Assembly (NCBI GenBank): GCA_934193515.1
Contig: CAKPVJ010000038.1
Location: 1-20,006 of the forward strand
DNA from: an uncultured Megasphaera sp.
Lineage (GTDB): Bacteria; Bacillota; Negativicutes; Veillonellales; Megasphaeraceae
DNA length: 20,006 nt
Reading direction: 5' to 3'
The notes below the pieces were generated by a model. It was not told the origin of the DNA. It searched no databases and saw only the letters and a program-made list of their open reading frames with translations. Made by a program: the position numbers and the translations under genes. Below, in pieces: positions 1-6,466 of this stretch (within the stretch, counting starts at the first letter, position 1; every line of letters starts with the position of its first letter).

Positions 1-129
1 AAGCTTTTTCGGGGTTCTTCCCCTGAAATCCAAAATTTTCTCAATGCAATCAAATAACTTACGCTGTTCCCAATCGTCTGTAAACTCTTTAAAACGTATG
101 GTCGGAACCTTCTTTATTTCTTTTTTCAT
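1..129 (-). CDS. hsdS: Type I restriction enzyme specificity subunit HsdS, N-terminal fragment (cut by window edge)
   Basis: The 43 visible residues begin MKKEIKKVPTIRFKEF and continue TDDWEQRKL, the usual opening of HsdS proteins (P-x-IRF-x-x-F-x-DDWEQRKL). HsdS carries two target recognition domains and directs the HsdM methylase and HsdR nuclease to a split DNA site. The gene starts 10 bases after the hsdM stop, behind a weak AGG/AAGG ribosome site, so it is the next gene of the same operon. The rest lies beyond the left edge, so its completeness cannot be judged. Confidence 0.85.
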   Translation of the reverse strand, partial: MKKEIKKVPTIRFKEFTDDWEQRKLFDCIEKILDFRGRTPKKL

Positions 130-139
130 CAGCCTTACC

Positions 140-1747
140 TCACGCAAAGAGCTTCAGGAAATCCTGTAAGTCTTTGGCTTTCTTGGTATCTGTTGTAGTC
201 AGTTCCTGCATCATGGCGAGTAGTTCCCGTTCATTGCGCTTGATTTCTTCATTGGTCGCAGCCATTTCGGCATTGAGTTTTGCCAAATCGACGTCCGGTT
301 CCGGTTCAAACGTATCGACGTAGCGAGGAATGTTTAAATTGAAGTCGTTATCCGCAATTTCCTCAAACGAAGCGACGTGGCAGAATTTGTCTTCATCTTT
401 GCGGTCTTGATAGGCTTGGAAAAGACGGTCAATATTGGCAGGTGTCAACGTATTCTGCGGTTTTCCTTTAACGAATTCTTTGCTCCCGTCGATAAACAAG
501 ACATCCCGACCGGGACGGTCTTTTTTGAGTACCATAATGATGGTTGGAATCCCCGTCGAATAGAATATACCTGCCGGTAAACCAATAACGGCGTAAATCA
601 TCCCTTTTTCCAATAATTTCCGACGAATTTTACCTTCAGCCGCGCCGCGGAAAAGAACGCCATGAGGCAAGACGATACCCATCGTACCTGTCGCTTTTAA
701 ATGATAAAGTCCGTGCAGAAGAAATGCATAGTCTGCTTTTGATTTGGGTGCCAATACGCCATAATCGGAAAAACGCGAGTCTTGCAAAAATTTCTTGTCC
801 GCACTCCATTTCAGCGAATACGGCGGATTCATCATAACGCCATCAAAGTCCGTTACTTCATCGGCCGGCCAGTCTTTATCGAGGGTGTCGGCATTGCGCA
901 AATGCTGTTTCGTAGCAGATATACCATGAAGAATCATATTCATGCGGGCCAAATTGTACGTAGACGTCTTGATTTCTTGGCCGTAGTATTCTACGGAATC
1001 TGCCTTTTTCATATACTTACGAACGTTGAGCAACAGTGAACCGGAACCCATAGCCGGATCATAAGCCGTAAAGTTTTTCTTTTCTTCCTGCCCATTCGTC
1101 ACGACGCGTGTCAAAAGTGTCGAAACGGACTGGGGCGTATAGAATTCACCGGCTTTTTGCCCCATATCAGAGGCAAAATTACTAATCAAATATTCATAGG
1201 CATTACCGAGAACATCGCCGCTATGACTGTCTAAGTTGAGCGGTGCCAGAGCCATCATGACATCAGCAATCAAGTCATTTCGTTTTTGCGGTGTCGAACC
1301 CAATTTGGTCGAATGCAGGTCCACATCATCGAAAAGATGTTCCAGCAACTTGGCGTTGGACTGTTCTAAGTCACGGAATGCCTGATTCAGGTCTTCGAGC
1401 TGAAAGGTTCCAGCATCGATGTCCGCAACAAAAGCTGTAAACGTAAACTTCGGCTGAATCGCATAGTCCATATCCATAGTACTCAACAAGTCCGCATGAA
1501 AATCAGGATTATCATAATACGCCTGATACACGGCCTGGCGCAGTGCTTCCGTAGCGACATCACTTTCTTCTACTTCGCCGGCATCAACCAAGGCGTTTGC
1601 CGCGGCTTCCAGTATCTTATCCGATAAATGCTTGTAAAAAATGAGACCCAAGGCATAATCCATATAATCAGCCGCGCCCATCGTTTGGCGCATAACGTTG
1701 GCCGAATCCCATAAGACTTGTTCAAGGTTCTTTTCTTCATTATTCAT
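140..1747 (-). CDS. hsdM: Type I restriction-modification DNA methyltransferase subunit HsdM
   Basis: This 535-residue protein is an N6-adenine methyltransferase that works with HsdS and, in complete systems, HsdR. It has the HsdM N-terminal helical region (residues 1-170), the S-adenosylmethionine motif DPAMGSG at 230-236, and the catalytic motif IV NPPY at 307-310. The stretch GEFYTP near 200-205, just before the methylase fold, is also typical. The length is normal for the family and both catalytic motifs are intact, so the enzyme should be active. The start is preceded by GGAGAG, 13 bases after the stop of the upstream half-HsdS gene, and hsdS follows after 10 bases; the three genes look like one transcript. 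hsdR is not in the window and may lie to the left. Confidence 0.95.
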   Translation of the reverse strand: MNNEEKNLEQVLWDSANVMRQTMGAADYMDYALGLIFYKHLSDKILEAAANALVDAGEVEESDVATEALRQAVYQAYYDNPDFHADLLSTMDMDYAIQPKFTFTAFVADIDAGTFQLEDLNQAFRDLEQSNAKLLEHLFDDVDLHSTKLGSTPQKRNDLIADVMMALAPLNLDSHSGDVLGNAYEYLISNFASDMGQKAGEFYTPQSVSTLLTRVVTNGQEEKKNFTAYDPAMGSGSLLLNVRKYMKKADSVEYYGQEIKTSTYNLARMNMILHGISATKQHLRNADTLDKDWPADEVTDFDGVMMNPPYSLKWSADKKFLQDSRFSDYGVLAPKSKADYAFLLHGLYHLKATGTMGIVLPHGVLFRGAAEGKIRRKLLEKGMIYAVIGLPAGIFYSTGIPTIIMVLKKDRPGRDVLFIDGSKEFVKGKPQNTLTPANIDRLFQAYQDRKDEDKFCHVASFEEIADNDFNLNIPRYVDTFEPEPDVDLAKLNAEMAATNEEIKRNERELLAMMQELTTTDTKKAKDLQDFLKLFA

Positions 1748-1760
1748 ACTATTCTCTCCT

Positions 1761-2288
1761 TTAGCTATGTTCCTGATCGTGCAGCATCCAGCGGATGCCC
1801 TGCAGTTTCATTTTTGCTTTCGTCATTTCCAACTCATACTGATACAAAGCCGTCACATACAGCCATCCCAACTTTTCCTGTTTTTCCAGCGGAATGACGG
1901 GGATTTCTATTTGTTTCAGCTGCTGCGCTGACAAGCGCGCAATAACAGAGCCTTGCAAAAGGACACTGCTCTGCCTAGCAATCTCATCCGATTCATTGAG
2001 AAGGTAACAGAGATACCAAAGATTTATCTTTTGGGTATCGACCTTCATGATGGAAAACACCTGGCTAATACGTTTGTCTTTGTTTTCATTGGAAATAATC
2101 GTTGCCGACATGTTACGGTCGGATATAGACTGACGATATATAATGTCATTCGTCGGTGCAGCCAGCTTCATCCGATAAAAATCATGTTCAAAGTTATCAT
2201 TAGAATATTTCCGTTTTTGTTCCTCGTCTGACAACCGCACAACATTATAGCCAGACACAATATCGGCGACATCTCCTAATCGTATCAT
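1761..2288 (-). CDS. Half-size HsdS-like protein (single target-recognition unit)
   Basis: This 175-residue protein resembles one half of a type I specificity subunit. It starts directly at a target-recognition-domain entry (MIRLGDVADIVSGYN). It ends in the pattern of an S-subunit spacer: IPVIPLEKQEKLGWL, then a long helix rich in Lys, Glu and Leu (about residues 140-170) that in HsdS forms the coiled-coil arm. A normal HsdS has two such halves and 380-450 residues. The ribosome site AAGGAGGG lies 6 bases before the ATG, and a strong promoter is just upstream, so this is the first gene of the operon, ahead of hsdM. It is not obviously broken. It could be an alternative or dimerising specificity subunit, or an accessory protein. 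Family placement is likely; role is inference. Confidence 0.7.
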   Translation of the reverse strand: MIRLGDVADIVSGYNVVRLSDEEQKRKYSNDNFEHDFYRMKLAAPTNDIIYRQSISDRNMSATIISNENKDKRISQVFSIMKVDTQKINLWYLCYLLNESDEIARQSSVLLQGSVIARLSAQQLKQIEIPVIPLEKQEKLGWLYVTALYQYELEMTKAKMKLQGIRWMLHDQEHS

Positions 2289-2313
2289 ATATTTCCCTCC
2301 TTGTATGTTTGGT

Positions 2314-2373
2314 AATTTACACTTGATATGTTATTATATTACCCAACGAGTTGGATTTTGTCAAGTGTAAATT
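2314..2373. repeat. 13-bp perfect inverted repeat bracketing the R-M promoter
   Basis: AATTTACACTTGA at 2314-2326 is exactly complementary to TCAAGTGTAAATT at 2361-2373. The right arm covers part of the -35 box and the left arm covers the first transcribed bases, so a protein bound at both arms would close the promoter. This is an operator-like layout; no regulator gene is evident next to it. Confidence 0.7.
2336..2364 (-). promoter_or_regulatory. Sigma-70 promoter of the restriction-modification operon
   Basis: On the minus strand a perfect -35 TTGACA (2359-2364) is followed by a 17-bp spacer and a -10 TAATAT (2336-2341). Transcription would start near 2329, about 40 bases before the half-HsdS ATG. 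A short palindrome CCAAC-GA-GTTGG (2343-2354) fills most of the spacer and could be a repressor site. Confidence 0.8.
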
Positions 2374-2422
2374 TAAAAACATACAAAAAGAAGGTGCCGT
2401 CATTCAATACATACTCGTCCAA

Positions 2423-2478
2423 TTTTAATCTAATTCTAATCGTATTTTAATTTTGTTTTAATCTTCGTATGCTATACT
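2423..2478 (+). promoter_or_regulatory. rpn promoter, locus A: four 11-bp direct repeats plus -10 box
   Basis: Four consecutive 11-bp units of the form TTTTAATCNNN occupy 2423-2433, 2434-2444, 2445-2455 and 2456-2466. After 6 bases comes a -10 box TATACT (2473-2478). There is no good -35 hexamer; the last repeat sits where it would be. Head-to-tail 11-bp repeats replacing the -35 box are the hallmark of OmpR/PhoB-family activator sites. The same arrangement precedes the second rpn copy. The leader is about 55 bases long and ends in the ribosome site AAGGAGAA. Confidence 0.6.
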
Positions 2479-2538
2479 GCTCGTATAAAGATAGTGCCGG
2501 CACGCTAAATATGATACAATACAAGGAGAAACGCGGCG

Positions 2539-3513
2539 ATGAATACCCTCAAGATTAACCGAATGAATGATTTTTATTTCAAATACCTTCTGGGCAGCGA
2601 ACAGCGTAAGCATCTGACGATTCAATTTCTAAATGATGTGCTGTATGAAAATGAAGAAACACAAATCGAGGATGTCGTCTTTTTGGACAAAGATCAAGAT
2701 CCCGATTTTGAACACGAAAAACTAAGCAAGCTCGACATCCTGGCTCAGACGAACAGGGGAACACAAATCGACATCGAAGTGCAAGTGCTGAAACATTCCT
2801 ATTTATCCGAACGATTTTTGTATTACTGGGCTGGCCTGTATGGCTCGCAGCTGAAAGAAAAAGAACAATATACACAGCTAAAGCCGACCATATCAATTAT
2901 CTTACTGGATTTTGACTATTTACCGGAAACGGCGTGGCATAACATCTACCACATTTGCAACGATATCTCGAAACAACGCCTAACAGACCATTTTGCCATG
3001 CATTTTATAGAAATCAAAAAATTTACGTACAGTGACATCAAAAAACTAACGAAACTGGGAACCTGGGCGGCGTATTTTTCCAACTGTGATGAGAAAGAAA
3101 TGGAGGTGTTGACTATGAGCAATACAGTCATGAAAGACGTAGCCAAAGCAGAAAACGCCTTTACGAATGATGAAACCATGCGTTACAAATACATGCTGCG
3201 GGAAAAAGCAATCCGTGATTACTATTCAGGATTGGATGATGCTAAACAAGCGGGCATAGAGATAGGCGAAAAACGCGGTGAAGAACGCGGCCGCAAGATG
3301 GGTATAAAGCAAGGACTAGAACAAGGATTGGCACAGGGACGTGAACAAGGATTGGCGCAGGGACGAGAACAGGGTTTGGCACAAGGCGCGCAGCAGGAAA
3401 AAATAGCGAATATCCTAGGCATGCTGCGAGAAGGAATCGATATTTCTGTGATAGCCAAGATTACGTCTTGCTCAGTGACAGAAATTCAACAGATAGCCAA
3501 TGAACAATCCTAG
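2539..3513 (+). CDS. Rpn family recombination-promoting nuclease (putative-transposase family), locus A full-length copy
   Basis: This 324-residue protein belongs to the Rpn / PD-(D/E)XK putative-transposase family. The nuclease core lies in about residues 1-190, with D66 (KLDILA) and the E-x-Q pair E80/Q82 (DIEVQ), so the active site looks intact. Residues 193-240 form a conserved linker (MSNTVMKDVAKAENAF onward). A Gly/Gln/Glu-rich repeat region (about 240-285, eight-residue unit GLAQGREQ) and a small C-terminal helical tip (286-324) follow. Rpn proteins are DNA endonucleases linked to recombination and, in E. coli, to phage defence with an intragenic inhibitor. The start has AAGGAGAA at good distance. 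The gene runs opposite to nearly all others here and overlaps the next ORF region. A near-identical copy lies inverted at 13777-14712. Confidence 0.9.
   Translation: MNTLKINRMNDFYFKYLLGSEQRKHLTIQFLNDVLYENEETQIEDVVFLDKDQDPDFEHEKLSKLDILAQTNRGTQIDIEVQVLKHSYLSERFLYYWAGLYGSQLKEKEQYTQLKPTISIILLDFDYLPETAWHNIYHICNDISKQRLTDHFAMHFIEIKKFTYSDIKKLTKLGTWAAYFSNCDEKEMEVLTMSNTVMKDVAKAENAFTNDETMRYKYMLREKAIRDYYSGLDDAKQAGIEIGEKRGEERGRKMGIKQGLEQGLAQGREQGLAQGREQGLAQGAQQEKIANILGMLREGIDISVIAKITSCSVTEIQQIANEQS
3115..3513 (+). CDS. Candidate nested gene: C-terminal Rpn domain made from an internal start (132 aa)
   Basis: Inside rpn, codon 193 is an ATG preceded by a full Shine-Dalgarno, GGAGGTG (3102-3108), with 6 bases between. 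In-frame translation from here would give the C-terminal 132 residues without the nuclease core. The same site occurs in the second rpn copy, and the free-standing downstream ORFs begin at the matching codon with the same kind of ribosome site. Published work on E. coli Rpn proteins shows that such intragenic products inhibit the full-length nuclease. Production of this protein here is inferred. Confidence 0.6.
   Translation: MSNTVMKDVAKAENAFTNDETMRYKYMLREKAIRDYYSGLDDAKQAGIEIGEKRGEERGRKMGIKQGLEQGLAQGREQGLAQGREQGLAQGAQQEKIANILGMLREGIDISVIAKITSCSVTEIQQIANEQS
3319..3390. repeat. Tandem 24-bp repeats in the rpn C-terminal region
   Basis: Three 24-bp units beginning GAACAAGGATTGGCACAGGG (3319-3342, 3343-3366, 3367-3390, the last diverged) encode the eight-residue unit EQGLAQGR. 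Unit content differs between the rpn copies, as expected for a recombination-prone repeat. Confidence 0.75.
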
Positions 3514-3538
3514 TCATGATGGCGTGGAGGTGTTAACC

Positions 3539-3892
3539 ATGAACAATACAGTCATGAAAGACGCAGCCAAAGCAGAAAACGCCTTTACGAGTGATGAAAC
3601 CATGCGTTATAAATACATGCTGCGGGAAAAAGCAATCCGTGATTACTATTCAGGCTTGGATGATGCTAAACAAGCGGGCATAGAGATAGGCGAAAAACGC
3701 GGTGAAGAACGCGGCCGCAAATTAGGTATAGCTGAAGGCAAGGAACTAGGCATAGCGCAAGGACGAGAACAGGGCGAACAGCAGGCGATTATCGGTATGC
3801 TGCGCCATCATTTGGAGCCTGAATATATTGCACAAATTTTGCAGTGTCCCGTTGAAAAAATAGAACAGATAGCTAAAGAGTGTCACGTGTAA
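3539..3892 (+). CDS. Free-standing Rpn C-terminal domain protein, locus A
   Basis: A 117-residue protein beginning MNNTVMKDAAKAENAF, nearly identical to Rpn from codon 193 through the Gly-rich repeats. It then switches to a different C-terminal tip (MLRHHLEPEYIAQIL, ending IAKECHV). The chosen ATG has GGAGGTG (3526-3532) 6 bases upstream, copied from the rpn internal site. An alternative in-frame ATG at 3500 would add 13 residues and overlap the end of rpn, but has no good ribosome site. It has no nuclease core and starts 25 bases after the rpn stop, so it is very likely co-transcribed. By analogy with intragenic Rpn inhibitors, it may be a dedicated inhibitor or a partner that mixes with the full-length protein; a decayed duplicate is the alternative. 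Confidence 0.75.
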   Translation: MNNTVMKDAAKAENAFTSDETMRYKYMLREKAIRDYYSGLDDAKQAGIEIGEKRGEERGRKLGIAEGKELGIAQGREQGEQQAIIGMLRHHLEPEYIAQILQCPVEKIEQIAKECHV

Positions 3893-3939
3893 AATGAAAG
3901 CCCCCGCCCAAACAAAACATAAAATAAATCCTCATATAT

Positions 3940-3984
3940 AAAAAGCCATGAGCATATGCGCAACGCATACGTTCATGGCTTTTT
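3940..3984. terminator. Bidirectional terminator between convergent rpn and molybdenum operons
   Basis: AAAAAGCCATGA (3940-3951) pairs with TCATGGCTTTTT (3973-3984), and the inner bases (ATGCG/CGCAT) extend the stem. U-runs are available on both strands, as expected between converging transcripts ending at 3892 and 4023. Confidence 0.85.
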
Positions 3985-4022
3985 CGTCTTATGTAATGAA
4001 TGTTACATAGATTGACAGGAAA

Positions 4023-4619
4023 TTATCTTTCCCGCATCTTGCTAAGGCATGCTTTCTTATCTTCCAACGTATCGATATCCAGCAATTCATCCGGATTGGT
4101 TCGGTACAGATAGATGCTGTTTGTATACTGCCGCAGGATTTGACGGCCGCCTGTATCTCCTCTTTGAGCTGTCAATTTATCTTTATGCTGATTCGCAAAG
4201 ACAGCCGGGCTCATGGGGTGTATACCGTTGCTCATGGCTCCCAAAGTATAAGGGGACTGCTGAAATCCCTGCAGGAATTGTGTTATGCTTTTCTGGCTCA
4301 AAAGAGGCTGATCTGCCGGAAAAAATGCCCAGGCAGCGGCATCGGGGCTGTGCTGTACACCTAAGCGCAGTGATGCAGCCATACCTTCATCAGCTTGATT
4401 GTTCATGATGACGGGTATTTGCTTGCTTTGGCACCATGAGGCTATTTCCGAATAGGCTGTAACGACAAGCAGCGGCCAATGGCTGGCTTGCCCCACGGCA
4501 TAAAGGGTATCCAATCCATATTGGTACAACGGCTTGTGCTGCAAAGGCGTCAGCAATTTGTTGCTGCCAAACCGTTTGCCCCTGCCCGATGCCATATAGA
4601 TTAAAGAAATATCTGTCAT
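4023..4619 (-). CDS. mocA: MocA-like molybdenum cofactor nucleotidyltransferase
   Basis: A 198-residue protein of the MobA-like NTP-transferase family. The nucleotide-binding signature ASGRGKRFGSNK is at residues 10-21, and FFPADQPLL further on is the metal/nucleotide-binding Asp motif of this family. MocA attaches CMP to molybdopterin to form the dinucleotide cofactor of xanthine-dehydrogenase-type enzymes; MobA uses GTP for the DMSO-reductase family. The A-S-G form of the motif and the position next to yqeC and xdhC favour MocA. The ATG overlaps the yqeC stop (ATGA). It is the last gene of the operon, followed by the terminator at 3940-3984. Confidence 0.85.
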   Translation of the reverse strand: MTDISLIYMASGRGKRFGSNKLLTPLQHKPLYQYGLDTLYAVGQASHWPLLVVTAYSEIASWCQSKQIPVIMNNQADEGMAASLRLGVQHSPDAAAWAFFPADQPLLSQKSITQFLQGFQQSPYTLGAMSNGIHPMSPAVFANQHKDKLTAQRGDTGGRQILRQYTNSIYLYRTNPDELLDIDTLEDKKACLSKMRER

Positions 4620-5374
4620 CGCGGTTCCCGTTCCGTTTCGTTAAATGCTGTAATTAGTCCGTTTGTTACGTGGCATTGGTGCAATATATTTTTGGCTTGC
4701 TGCATCTGTTCTATCGTATCGCATTGGTTAATGACAGGAATGATCGGCTGCGTATAGCGTTCGCCAAGAATATCCAAACATCCTTGTTTCCATATCATGC
4801 TAAATATATCCTGTGTCAGTATGCTTTTAGGCTGGACACGTCCTTTCTGCCAACGAAAACATCCATCGGCAACCGATTTCCCGAATGCCGATATACCGGC
4901 AAGGCACAAAATAAGTTGGGTTTGCGGCAGTATCACCGGTTCGTGAATGTCGAATACTTTCAAGGGCATCCGTTTGGAGCCATCTGCTTCGATAAGGATA
5001 CTATCGGCTAATGGAGATACTTCTTGAAAAAGGGTATCGCCGATATAGGTAATCTTGCCGTTTTCACACGGAATGCCGACTACAGCAATTCCTTCAGCAT
5101 CCAGCTGTCTAGCAATATCCCTACGGTTTCCCGTCAAGACACCCCAACGCGTCGGACGTTTCATATGTGTCGTCGTCACGATAAGTACTCGTTTTCCTAT
5201 ATCTCGTTGTTCTTGGGCCAATGCATAGATCCAAGTCGTTTTTCCTCCGGCACCCACGAAGGATATAACCTGCGGAGTATGCCAACATAGTACCGTACAT
5301 ATCGAAGCAATACCTTGCCAAAGTGACGGCTGTGCCATCAGTGTATTATGTTGGTATACGTACAGATGGGACAT
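4616..5374 (-). CDS. yqeC: YqeC-like selenium-dependent molybdenum hydroxylase accessory protein
   Basis: This 252-residue protein has a P-loop-like N-terminus, FVGAGGKTTWIYALAQE, around residues 39-55, then VLIVTTTHMKRPT. Both are typical of YqeC, found beside selenium-dependent molybdenum hydroxylase genes; its exact reaction is not established. I chose the ATG at 5374 because GGAGGA lies 6 bases upstream. An in-frame ATG at 5437 would add 21 residues but lies deep in xdhC. The gene overlaps the end of xdhC by 29 bases and the start of mocA by 4, suggesting translational coupling. Its presence suggests that the hydroxylase elsewhere in the genome uses labile selenium. Confidence 0.8.
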   Translation of the reverse strand: MSHLYVYQHNTLMAQPSLWQGIASICTVLCWHTPQVISFVGAGGKTTWIYALAQEQRDIGKRVLIVTTTHMKRPTRWGVLTGNRRDIARQLDAEGIAVVGIPCENGKITYIGDTLFQEVSPLADSILIEADGSKRMPLKVFDIHEPVILPQTQLILCLAGISAFGKSVADGCFRWQKGRVQPKSILTQDIFSMIWKQGCLDILGERYTQPIIPVINQCDTIEQMQQAKNILHQCHVTNGLITAFNETEREPR

Positions 5375-6449
5375 CAGCACTCCTCCATTGGCGGGCATCC
5401 CCTTTTTCACGGCCTTCCCGGCGGGCCCGTACAGCAATCAATTCGGCCGCAATGCTGACAGCAATTTCTTCCGGCGTCGCCGCTGATATCGGCAGTCCAA
5501 TTGGGGCATGGCATGCATCGATTTCGTCATCTGTAAAGCCGTCCTTGCGCAGTTTATTCCGCACAAAAGCCAGTTTAGTCCGACTGCCGATGACTCCTAG
5601 ATAATAGGGATGACAAGCCAGCATCTGCCGCTGTACTTCATAGTCGCCGATATGGCCTCGCGTCATAATGCATACATAATCATGACAGGTTACTTGCACA
5701 TCGGCAGACAAATCGCTAAAATCGGCTACGATGGTCTGTTCTGCCTGAGGAAACTGCACGGCGTTGGCAAATTCTTCCCGGTCATCAACGACAACGCAGG
5801 AAAAGCCAACTTGCGTCAGTACGGGTACCAGCGCCTTGGCTACATGGCCGCCGCCAAAGACAAAGACACGGCCTTCATACGCTAGTGGTTCCCGATACCA
5901 GCAAGCATCTTCGTTTTCTGCCAAGCCGCTTCCTTCATACAGCCAACAGGGTCTTTTTTCCAATACTTGTCTTAAATCACGACTTGTTTCATCGGCACCG
6001 CAAACACAGAGCGTTTGGCCAATACATCCCATCGCCCACTGCTGCGGCACTGTCACGTCCAATACCAGCCAGGACGGTATATGCTGCCGGCGTGCTGCTG
6101 TGATTTGAGTCAGACACGACAAGACATTGGGTTGGGACGGTGACAAAAACTGGCAGAACACATTCGTCTCACCGCCGCATACGGCCCCAATATCTGCGGC
6201 ATCATTGGGATGCAATATATAAGATACTATCGTCGAACAGCCAGTCTGCAGGACATGTTTTCCCTCTTCACAGGCTTTATACTCTGCAATACCGCCGCCA
6301 ATCGTTCCTACAGTCGTTCCATCGGCCAAGACCAGCTGATGGCTGCCGACACTGCGCGGCGTCGAGCCAGTACTGGCAATGACCGTAAGGAGAACGGCAT
6401 GCCGTCCTTCTTCTAATTCTCGTTTTAGACATTCAAATACATCTTCCAT
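5346..6449 (-). CDS. xdhC: XdhC/CoxI family molybdenum cofactor sulfurase/insertion factor
   Basis: A 367-residue protein with both XdhC domains. The N-terminal XdhC-CoxI domain has GSTPR (28-32), GTIGGG (48-53) and CGGET (91-95). The C-terminal Rossmann domain has the dinucleotide motif GGGHVAK (199-205), TRGHIGDY (263-270) and GVIGSRTK. XdhC binds mature molybdenum cofactor, protects it, and delivers it to xanthine-dehydrogenase-like apoenzymes. It starts 17 bases after modC and runs into yqeC. The last 20 or so residues are Arg-rich and not part of the conserved domain. Length and motifs are normal. Confidence 0.92.
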   Translation of the reverse strand: MEDVFECLKRELEEGRHAVLLTVIASTGSTPRSVGSHQLVLADGTTVGTIGGGIAEYKACEEGKHVLQTGCSTIVSYILHPNDAADIGAVCGGETNVFCQFLSPSQPNVLSCLTQITAARRQHIPSWLVLDVTVPQQWAMGCIGQTLCVCGADETSRDLRQVLEKRPCWLYEGSGLAENEDACWYREPLAYEGRVFVFGGGHVAKALVPVLTQVGFSCVVVDDREEFANAVQFPQAEQTIVADFSDLSADVQVTCHDYVCIMTRGHIGDYEVQRQMLACHPYYLGVIGSRTKLAFVRNKLRKDGFTDDEIDACHAPIGLPISAATPEEIAVSIAAELIAVRARREGREKGDARQWRSADVPSVRIPT

Positions 6450-6466
6450 AGTATGTTACCTTATCC

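Noticed and set aside
3310..3390. 24-bp repeats at the rpn C-terminus as a CRISPR-like or regulatory array
   Set aside because: They have no spacers and simply encode the eight-residue protein repeat GLAQGREQ in frame.
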